From Ruegeria_C sp041537905 (GTDB taxonomy: Bacteria; Pseudomonadota; Alphaproteobacteria; Rhodobacterales; Rhodobacteraceae): a stretch of DNA of 64,000 nucleotides. The notes beneath the pieces were generated by a model. That model ran no database searches. It was given only the letters and a program-made list of their open reading frames with translations, and had not been told where the DNA came from. Made by a program: the position numbers and the translations under genes. The stretch lies in contig NZ_JBGRUO010000001.1 of the NCBI RefSeq assembly GCF_041537905.1, positions 310,001 through 374,000 on the forward strand, in the 5' to 3' direction. Below are positions 32,730 to 39,700 of the stretch, piece by piece. Every line of letters begins with the position of its first letter. Position 1 is the first letter of the stretch.

Positions 32730-33761
32730 TCAGATCATCTGAAAGACAATCCCCGACAGGATCGCACCCAAGACGCCGAGGCACAGATAGGCGGCAAAGA
32801 CCCTTGGTTTGACCAGTGACCAGACAGCCGCCATCGCCGGAATGGAACTGACTGCGCCTGCAATCATGAAGGCCATCGCAGCCCCGGCGCTCATCCCCTG
32901 CTCCATCAGGCCCGCCAGCAACGGTGGCGCGACGTAGGAGTTGAGATAGGCGGGCATGCCCACAAGCGCTGCGGTGGCAATCGGGATCACACCCTCGCCG
33001 CCGACAACCTGCGCGATCAGATCGGCGGGCACGTAGCTGACCAAGAGCGCTTCAAGCACATAGGCCAGCGACAGCCATTTCAGCAGGAACAGCCCGTTGG
33101 TGGCGAATTCAGAACGGAACCGCGCCCGACGCTCTGCTGTCTGCCAGAACTGCCAGACAGGGATTTCAGTCTTGTTAGAGCCACATCCGCAGCCAGGTGG
33201 CGTGTATGACCGCAGTGGTTGCGCAAAGGCGCCGCTCCGCATCAGGGCCTTGATCGCAAACCCACCGAACAAGCCCAACGCCACCGCTGCAACGGCTTTG
33301 CCAATGGCAAAGGGCCAACCCAGCGCCCCCGCCGTGATCAACAGGGTCGGCGGATCGATCAGGGGCGAGCTGAGCCAGAAGGCCATCACAGCAGACAATG
33401 GCGCACCCAGCGCCAGCAGACCGGCGATGAAGGGAATAACCTCGCAGGAGCAGAAGGGCGCAAGGCCACCGAACAGAGCCGCCAGCAGGATCATGCGGGT
33501 TTCGCGCCCTTCAAAGGCTTTCGCCACCAGCACCTCGGCCCCGGTGGCCTTGAGATAGGCCAGCAGCAGCACCGCAAACAGGATATAGGGCGCCGTATGC
33601 GCCAGCGCGCCGATGGCAAATCGGATCACAGTTTCGAAGTTACCGGGGTCCAGAGCCAGAACCGCCAGCAGGATCAGCACAATCAGAGTCCAAGGCGATT
33701 TCAGGCGCTGCAGTCTCATGCGTCGCGACGCGCGCGGGTTTTGTGTAAGCTCAACCATCAT
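32730..33761 (-). CDS. ArsP/UPF0718-type permease
   Basis: A 343-residue inner-membrane protein with about eight to ten hydrophobic segments. It has APFCSCEVIPF and a loop with PGCGCGSNK, cysteine-rich motifs typical of the COG0701 permeases that include ArsP, an exporter of trivalent organoarsenicals. The start is ATG at 33761 or 33758, overlapping the 3' end of the ArsR-like gene, so the two are coupled. The pairing with an ArsR protein bearing a vicinal Cys pair supports a metalloid role. The exact substrate is unproven. Confidence 0.85.
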   Translation of the reverse strand: MMVELTQNPRASRRMRLQRLKSPWTLIVLILLAVLALDPGNFETVIRFAIGALAHTAPYILFAVLLLAYLKATGAEVLVAKAFEGRETRMILLAALFGGLAPFCSCEVIPFIAGLLALGAPLSAVMAFWLSSPLIDPPTLLITAGALGWPFAIGKAVAAVALGLFGGFAIKALMRSGAFAQPLRSYTPPGCGCGSNKTEIPVWQFWQTAERRARFRSEFATNGLFLLKWLSLAYVLEALLVSYVPADLIAQVVGGEGVIPIATAALVGMPAYLNSYVAPPLLAGLMEQGMSAGAAMAFMIAGAVSSIPAMAAVWSLVKPRVFAAYLCLGVLGAILSGIVFQMI

Positions 33762-34059
33762 TTGCCGCCTTCTGCAGATCGTCCGCGCAACATTCTGCAA
33801 GAATGAAGTCAGCGAGGTTTCGCAATTGGTCATAGCAGGCTCTGTTTATGGTGTTTCGCCCCATTTTCTTCTGTTCCACCACACCACCTGCGGCCAGAAA
33901 CTTCAGGTGATGGGCAAGGGTCGACGGCGCGATGCCGGTGCGATCGCGTATTTCGCCCACGGTCAAACCGGCCTCGCCCGCCCGCACCAGGGTCCTGAGC
34001 ACCTTCAGCCGGGCCTCGGACCCCATGGCTGCAAAACCGGTTGCTGCTGTTTCCCACAT
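33751..34059 (-). CDS. ArsR-family repressor with C-terminal Cys pair
   Basis: A 102-residue winged-helix regulator. The recognition region is TVGEIRDRTGIAPSTLAHHLKFLAAGGVVEQ. It lacks the E. coli ArsR CxC motif near the recognition helix, but has a vicinal pair C90-C91 in FILAECCADD plus C75. Vicinal C-terminal cysteines are used by some arsenite- or methylarsenite-sensing ArsR proteins. Its 3' end overlaps the permease start. The upstream gap to 34188 has an AT-rich stretch, ACTAGTTTTATAGTTAT, likely containing the promoter. Confidence 0.87.
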   Translation of the reverse strand: MWETAATGFAAMGSEARLKVLRTLVRAGEAGLTVGEIRDRTGIAPSTLAHHLKFLAAGGVVEQKKMGRNTINRACYDQLRNLADFILAECCADDLQKAANDG

Positions 34060-34188
34060 TTTTGAATCTCCATTAAACTAGTTTTATAGTTATATTTGAC
34101 CTGCTCTATCGTCAACCCCCATCACCGGAGGCTTTGAATGGTCGCGTTTTCCTGTAACGTCGCGCATAGATGAGGGGCGGAGGATCAG

Positions 34189-35154
34189 ATGCCGAGCGAA
34201 AGACCATTCAAACTCTTGCATTCCGCGTTGCGCATGGACGAAGCGCTGGACGCGCTGAACGCCGCACAGGAGGATCTGGAAAAGACCCGTGGCAAGCTGC
34301 AGAAACAGGAAAAGCAGATCACCGAATTGATCACCGCGGCGCTGGGTCAGAAAGCCGTCACCTCAAGCAGCCTGCTGGTCTCGACACGGCACAAGTTCCG
34401 GTCCTTGCAACAGACGCTCACGCGATTTCAACGGGTGTTCGAGGACCGGCTTGAAGCGCTGCGCACCCGACTGGACGGGTTCGAGGATATGCTGCGCAAA
34501 TACACCCATGCGCAGGCCGGGCTGGACATCGAACGCAGCACCCAGCGGCAAATGGCGGCGGCCCTGCAAAAGACCCTGCAGGGCCTGATCAACGAGCGTG
34601 TTCAGGCCGTGCCCGCCGACGATACGCTGACCGATTTTGCGCTGCCCGAGGAATCGCACGGGTACATTCCACATCCGCTTGACGGGTTCGTGCGGCAGTT
34701 GATCAGCGTTGACGAGATGCTGACCCACGACCCAGATTTCTTTGCCAAAGGGGCGCCCTATCGCCCGGTGTCGTTCCTCGAGATCGGCTGCGCGACCGGG
34801 CGCAATCTGCTCGTCACAAAACTGTCCGGGCTGCTAAACGGGTCCAGCTATGCGGGCTTCGACCTGGATCACAACCTGATCCGGCGTGGCCAACAGGCGC
34901 TGGGGCTGGAAGAGGAGATCTTTGTCGCCGATGCCTTGACCTTCGATTACGCGCCTTACGACGTTATCTTTTCCTATCGGCCCATCCGCGTGCCCGAAAT
35001 CCAGCGACAGTTGGAGGAACGGATGGTCGAAACCCTCAAACCCGGTGCCTATGTCATCGCACCGCTGGCGGAGGATCTGGCCTGTTATCCCGACATGGAC
35101 TGCCTGAACGGGCCGCTTGCGATCTGGAAAAAAAGAAAACCAGCCACCGGTTAG
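34189..35154 (+). CDS. Coiled-coil protein with SAM-methyltransferase fold
   Basis: A 321-residue protein. The first 170 residues are helical and heptad-rich (ALNAAQEDLEKTRGKLQKQ and FRSLQQTLTRFQ). The C-terminal 130 residues hold a Rossmann methyltransferase motif I, VSFLEIGCATGRNLLVTK, then YAGFDLDHNLIRRG and VADALTFDYAPYDVIFSYRPI. The nucleophile and target cannot be assigned. GGAGG precedes the ATG at 34189. It sits directly upstream of tauR, whose operator begins inside the last few bases, but the two genes need not be functionally linked. Confidence 0.8.
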   Translation: MPSERPFKLLHSALRMDEALDALNAAQEDLEKTRGKLQKQEKQITELITAALGQKAVTSSSLLVSTRHKFRSLQQTLTRFQRVFEDRLEALRTRLDGFEDMLRKYTHAQAGLDIERSTQRQMAAALQKTLQGLINERVQAVPADDTLTDFALPEESHGYIPHPLDGFVRQLISVDEMLTHDPDFFAKGAPYRPVSFLEIGCATGRNLLVTKLSGLLNGSSYAGFDLDHNLIRRGQQALGLEEEIFVADALTFDYAPYDVIFSYRPIRVPEIQRQLEERMVETLKPGAYVIAPLAEDLACYPDMDCLNGPLAIWKKRKPATG

Positions 35155-35182
35155 GTCCAGATTGCACCCGCGCTCGGTCCAG
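35147..35182 (+). promoter_or_regulatory. Candidate TauR operator upstream of tauR
   Basis: On the minus strand, CTGGACCGAG starts at 35182 and CTGGACCTAACCGG starts at 35160, so two direct CTGGACC units lie 22 bp apart. The second is a 14-bp exact match to 36701-36714 before xsc. The distance to the tauR ATG is 15-50 bp, which fits autoregulation. Confidence 0.6.
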
Positions 35183-35196
35183 TTTAGGGTCGCGCC

Positions 35197-36663
35197 ATGG
35201 GGATCGCCGTCGACACATTTTTTTTGAAACCGGATGCGCAGGGCACTTTGCAGGCCCAGATTCAGCAGATGATCGCTGAGGGCATCCTGTTGGGTCGTTT
35301 CCGCGTGGGGGAAAAGCTGCCATCCTCGCGCAAGCTGGCCGGGCATCTGGGCGTCAGCCGGATAACGGTGACACTGGCCTATACCGAACTGCTGTCGAAC
35401 GACTACCTGACCTCGCGGGGGCGGTCTGGGTATTTCGTGTCAGAGAACGCGCCAATCCCGCCCTCTTACGCGCCGCCTGAGCGGACCGAGGAAAATGTGG
35501 ATTGGGGACGTGCCATCGCGCGGCGCTATTCGGGCGGCGACATGCTGTTGAAACCGCATGACTGGCGCAGCTATTCCTACCCCTTCATCTACGGGCAGAC
35601 CGACCCGACCCTGTTTGACCATGCCAACTGGCGGCTCTGTGCAGTGCGGGCGTTGGGGCAGAAGGATTTCGCCTCGCTCACCGCCGATTATGCGGATCAG
35701 GACGATCCGCTGCTGATCGAGTTCATTGCCCGCCACACGCTGCCTCGGCGCGGCATCACCGCACGCCCCCAGGAAATAATGATCACGCTGGGCGCGCAGA
35801 ACGCGCTGTGGCTGGCGGCGCAGGTGTTGCTGAACCACCGCCGCCGGGCCGCTGTTGAAAACCCCGGCTATTACGCGCTGACTGAAATGCTCCGGCGTCT
35901 GCCCTGTCAAATCACTCCATTGGATGTCGATGCGGACGGGTTGCCACCCGATGCGGTGCCCGACGACACCGATGTGATCTTCACCACGCCCAGCCATCAA
36001 AGCCCCACCACCGCCACCATGCCGCTGGAGCGTCGGCGGGCCTTGCTGGCGCGGGCACATGAGATCGACGCGATGATTGTCGAGGATGATTATGATTTCG
36101 AGATGGCCTTTGCCGGCGCGCCCTCACCCTCGCTCAAGTCGCTGGATACCGATGGACGGGTGATCTATGTGGGCAGCTTCTCCAAATCTTTGTCACCGGG
36201 ACTGCGGATCGGTTACATCGTCGGTTCTGAGCCCTTCATCCGCGAGGTGCGCGCCCTGCGGATGCTGACCCTGCGCCACCCGCCGGGGCATATTCAGCGC
36301 ACTGCGGCCTATTTTCTGTCGCTCGGGCATTACGACACTCAGATCCGCCGGGTCTCTGCCGCACTCAAGCAGCGGCGCGAGGCGATGGAAATGGCCATTG
36401 CAGAACACGGTCTGACAATTGCGGGGCGCGGCGTTTATGGCGGGTCGTCCTTGTGGATGAAGGCACCGGACGGCGTGGACAGTTACGAGCTGTCGCGCCG
36501 CCTGATCGCGCGCAGCGTGCTGATCGAACCCGGCAAGGTGTTTTTCAGCGGCCCGGATGAGCCAACCGGGTATTACCGGCTGGGATATTCCTCGATCGCG
36601 AGGTCCAAAGTGGCCACTGGCATCAGATATATTGCTGAAGCCACAAAAAATGTTGATTTTTGA
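35197..36663 (+). CDS. tauR: MocR-type PLP-dependent regulator TauR
   Basis: A 488-residue protein: a GntR-type winged helix at about 15-80 (GEKLPSSRKLAGHLGVSRITV), then an aminotransferase-like domain. The PLP lysine is K330 in GSFSKSLSPGLRIGY. Other fold-type I residues include the Asn in ENPGYY and EDDYDFE. TauR activates taurine-use genes in Rhodobacter capsulatus with taurine as effector. Here it stands directly before xsc, in the same direction, with matching repeats at both promoters. Confidence 0.93.
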   Translation: MGIAVDTFFLKPDAQGTLQAQIQQMIAEGILLGRFRVGEKLPSSRKLAGHLGVSRITVTLAYTELLSNDYLTSRGRSGYFVSENAPIPPSYAPPERTEENVDWGRAIARRYSGGDMLLKPHDWRSYSYPFIYGQTDPTLFDHANWRLCAVRALGQKDFASLTADYADQDDPLLIEFIARHTLPRRGITARPQEIMITLGAQNALWLAAQVLLNHRRRAAVENPGYYALTEMLRRLPCQITPLDVDADGLPPDAVPDDTDVIFTTPSHQSPTTATMPLERRRALLARAHEIDAMIVEDDYDFEMAFAGAPSPSLKSLDTDGRVIYVGSFSKSLSPGLRIGYIVGSEPFIREVRALRMLTLRHPPGHIQRTAAYFLSLGHYDTQIRRVSAALKQRREAMEMAIAEHGLTIAGRGVYGGSSLWMKAPDGVDSYELSRRLIARSVLIEPGKVFFSGPDEPTGYYRLGYSSIARSKVATGIRYIAEATKNVDF

Positions 36664-36700
36664 GACCATTTATATCATTAATTTGCAAAAGTTTACACCT

Positions 36701-36733
36701 CTGGACCTAACCGGCGATAGGTTCTGGCCCTAT
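36701..36733 (+). promoter_or_regulatory. Candidate TauR operator upstream of xsc
   Basis: CTGGACCTAACCGG at 36701-36714 and CTGGCCCTAT at 36724-36733, direct repeats 23 bp apart. The first is identical to the minus-strand copy before tauR. It lies about 85-115 bp upstream of the xsc ATG. Confidence 0.6.
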
Positions 36734-36816
36734 TGAGGTTATTCAAGAGGGCTTAGACCCGACGTCAATTCGCGGCGCAATGCCGTTCAATTTCTATGCC
36801 ATCAGGAGCGCATCCC

Positions 36817-38595
36817 ATGAAAATGACAACCGAAGAAGCCTTCGTGAAAACACTGCAGTCCCACGGGATTGAGCACGCTTTCGGGATCATCGGCTCTGCC
36901 ATGATGCCGATCTCTGATATCTTTCCTGCTGCTGGCATCAAATTCTGGGATTGCGCGCATGAAGGCTCAGGCGGGATGATGGCCGATGGCTATACCCGCG
37001 CCACCGGCAAGGTGTCGATGATGATCGCCCAGAACGGCCCCGGCATCACCAACTTCGTGACCGCCGTCAAAACCGCCTACTGGAACCACACGCCCCTGCT
37101 GCTGGTGACCCCGCAGGCCGCCAACAAGACCATCGGTCAGGGTGGATTCCAGGAAGTCGAACAGATGAAACTGTTCGAAGACATGGTCGCCTATCAGGAA
37201 GAAGTCCGCGACCCCACACGCGTCGCCGAGGTTCTGGCCCGCGTGATCGCGCAGGCCAAGCGCCTGTCCGCCCCGGCGCAACTGAACATTCCGCGTGATT
37301 TCTGGACCCAGGTGATCGACGTTGAAATCCCGCAGCCGATCGAATTCGAACGCTCTCCGGGTGGCGAAAACTCGGTTGCGCAGGCCGCGGCGATCCTCAG
37401 CGAAGCCAAGAACCCTGTCATTCTGAACGGTGCCGGCGTTGTTCTGGCGCAGGGCGGTATCGAAGCCTCCAAAGCACTGGCCGAGCGTCTTACTGCACCG
37501 GTCTGCGTTGGCTATCAGCACAATGACGCTTTCCCGGGCAACCATCCGCTGTTCGCGGGCCCGCTGGGCTATAACGGCTCGAAAGCGGGTATGGAGCTGA
37601 TCAAGGAAGCGGATGTGGTCCTGTGCCTCGGCACCCGCCTGAACCCGTTCTCGACCCTGCCCGGTTATGGCATCGAATACTGGCCCGCCGACGCGACGAT
37701 CATCCAGGTCGACATCAACCCCGACCGCATCGGCCTGACCAAGAAGGTCACTGTCGGTATCGTCGGGGACGCCGCCAAGGTGGCCAACGGCATTCTGGCG
37801 CAGCTGTCCGACACGGCAGGCGATGCCGGTCGCGAAGAGCGTAAAGCCAATATCGCGCAGAAGAAATCCGCCTGGGCGCAGGAGCTGACCTCGCTGACCC
37901 ATGAGCAGGACGATCCGGGCACCAACTGGAACGAGCGCGCGCGTGACGCCAAGCCCGACTGGATGAGCCCCCGCATGGCATGGCGCGCGATCCAGGCCGC
38001 ACTGCCGAAAGAGGCGATCATCTCGTCCGATATCGGCAACAACTGTGCCATCGGCAACGCCTACCCCGCGTTCGAGGAAGGCCGCAAATACCTCGCCCCC
38101 GGCCTGTTCGGTCCCTGCGGCTACGGTCTGCCCGCCATCGTTGGCGCCAAGATCGGCCAGCCTGACGTTCCGGTTGTGGGCTTTGCCGGTGACGGTGCCT
38201 TCGGGATCGCGGTCAACGAGCTGACCGCGATCGGTCGCGGCGACTGGCCCGCGATCACGCAGATCGTGTTCCGCAACTATCAGTGGGGTGCGGAAAAGCG
38301 GAACTCGACCCTGTGGTTTGATGACAACTTCGTCGGCACCGAGCTGGACACCGAAGTGTCCTATGCCGGGATCGCGCAGGCCTGCGGCCTGAAAGGTGTC
38401 GTGGCCCGGACGCAGGACGAACTGACCGCCGCCCTGAATCAGGCGATCATCGATCAGAAAAACGGTATCACCACCCTGATCGAAGCCATGATAAACCAGG
38501 AGCTGGGCGATCCGTTCCGCCGCGATGCGATGAAGAAACCGGTACGTGTGGCCGGAATCGACGCCGCAGACATGCAGCCGCAGGCCGGATCGTAA
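36817..38595 (+). CDS. xsc: Sulfoacetaldehyde acetyltransferase
   Basis: A 592-residue thiamine-diphosphate enzyme that converts sulfoacetaldehyde and phosphate to acetyl phosphate and sulfite, releasing the sulfonate group. The N-terminus (MKMTTEEAFVKTLQSHGIEHAFGI) and AFGIIGSAMMPISDIFPAAG are Xsc-specific rather than acetolactate-synthase-like. The catalytic Glu lies in DCAHEGSGGMMADGYTRATG, and the ThDP motif is GFAGDGAFGIAVNELTAIG. AGGAG lies upstream of the ATG at 36817. pta begins 5 bp after the stop. Confidence 0.97.
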   Translation: MKMTTEEAFVKTLQSHGIEHAFGIIGSAMMPISDIFPAAGIKFWDCAHEGSGGMMADGYTRATGKVSMMIAQNGPGITNFVTAVKTAYWNHTPLLLVTPQAANKTIGQGGFQEVEQMKLFEDMVAYQEEVRDPTRVAEVLARVIAQAKRLSAPAQLNIPRDFWTQVIDVEIPQPIEFERSPGGENSVAQAAAILSEAKNPVILNGAGVVLAQGGIEASKALAERLTAPVCVGYQHNDAFPGNHPLFAGPLGYNGSKAGMELIKEADVVLCLGTRLNPFSTLPGYGIEYWPADATIIQVDINPDRIGLTKKVTVGIVGDAAKVANGILAQLSDTAGDAGREERKANIAQKKSAWAQELTSLTHEQDDPGTNWNERARDAKPDWMSPRMAWRAIQAALPKEAIISSDIGNNCAIGNAYPAFEEGRKYLAPGLFGPCGYGLPAIVGAKIGQPDVPVVGFAGDGAFGIAVNELTAIGRGDWPAITQIVFRNYQWGAEKRNSTLWFDDNFVGTELDTEVSYAGIAQACGLKGVVARTQDELTAALNQAIIDQKNGITTLIEAMINQELGDPFRRDAMKKPVRVAGIDAADMQPQAGS

Positions 38596-38599
38596 ACGC

Positions 38600-39607
38600 G
38601 TGCAACCGTTACGCACAATTCTCGGGGCTGCAAGCAGCTCCGACAAGATCATCGCCCTCTCTGAGGGCGATGATCCGCGTGTGGTGGAAGGCGCGATGAA
38701 AGCCCGCGCAGAGGGTATCGCCCGGATCATCTTGGTGGGAGAGCAGGACAAGGTCACCGCCCTGCTTGCCGCACAGGGAGGGGCGGATCTGGACGGTATC
38801 GATATCCACGATCCCGCAAACTCCCCTCATGCCGACGCCTTTGCGCAAGCGCTTTTTGAGCTGCGCCAGCACAAGGGCATGACACTGGATCAGGCACGGG
38901 TGCAGGTCACCCAGAGGCTGGTTTACGCCGCGATGCTGGTGCGTCAGGGACTGGCCGACGGCACCGTTGGTGGCGCGGTCGAGACCACGTCAAGCACGGT
39001 TCGCGCAGCGCTGCAAATCATCGGCAAGGCACCGGACGCAGCCATGGTGTCCAGCTTCTTCCTGATGCTCTACTGCAAGGATCATCACGAGGTCAAAGGC
39101 GCCCATATCTTTGCCGATTGCGGATTGGTCGTTGACCCGGATGCGGCTCAGATGTCCGAAATCGCCCGCAGCTCTGCCGCCTCTTACGCGGCGTTGACGG
39201 GCGAAGTGCCACGGGTTGCGATGCTGTCCTTTTCCACGGCAGGCAGCGCGGATCATCCCCGCGTATCCAAGGTGGTCGAGGCGACAAATCTTGCCAAAGC
39301 TGCCGACCCAAACCTGCTCATCGACGGCGAGTTGCAATTCGACGCCGCCTTCGTGCCCGAGGTTGCGGCCAAGAAGGCCTCCGACTCTCCGCTTGCAGGG
39401 CAGGCGAATGTATTTGTGTTCCCCAATCTGGATGCCGGAAACCTTGGCTACAAGATCGCGCAGCGCATTGGTGGCGTCGAGGCGATCGGGCCTGTCCTTC
39501 AGGGGCTTGCGAAACCGGCGAATGACCTTTCGCGCGGGTGCTCAGCCGAAGATGTGCTTCACATGATCGCCGTCACGGTGGTTCAGGCAGGACACGCCCA
39601 AACTTAG
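38600..39607 (+). CDS. pta: Phosphate acetyltransferase
   Basis: A 335-residue short-form Pta that converts acetyl phosphate, the Xsc product, and CoA into acetyl-CoA. Motifs are LSEGDDPRVVEGA near the N-terminus, GLADGTVGGAVETTSSTVRAALQIIG shortened to GTVGGAVETTS, MLSFSTAGSADHP and NVFVFPNLDAGNLGYKIAQR. The start is GTG at 38600, 5 bp after xsc. No clear Shine-Dalgarno is present, so translation is probably coupled to xsc. Confidence 0.95.
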   Translation: MQPLRTILGAASSSDKIIALSEGDDPRVVEGAMKARAEGIARIILVGEQDKVTALLAAQGGADLDGIDIHDPANSPHADAFAQALFELRQHKGMTLDQARVQVTQRLVYAAMLVRQGLADGTVGGAVETTSSTVRAALQIIGKAPDAAMVSSFFLMLYCKDHHEVKGAHIFADCGLVVDPDAAQMSEIARSSAASYAALTGEVPRVAMLSFSTAGSADHPRVSKVVEATNLAKAADPNLLIDGELQFDAAFVPEVAAKKASDSPLAGQANVFVFPNLDAGNLGYKIAQRIGGVEAIGPVLQGLAKPANDLSRGCSAEDVLHMIAVTVVQAGHAQT

Positions 39608-39700
39608 AACAAAAGCAAATTCTGAACGGCAAAACGAAAAAAATGTTCCTGAATTCGCACGGATGTGGGAAGGATCGAACTGAAACCGACAGGGGCCGAT

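Noticed and set aside
36967..38757. Minus-strand frame of nearly 600 codons
   Set aside because: It lies opposite xsc. High-GC codon structure commonly creates such antisense frames, and it has no recognisable domain.
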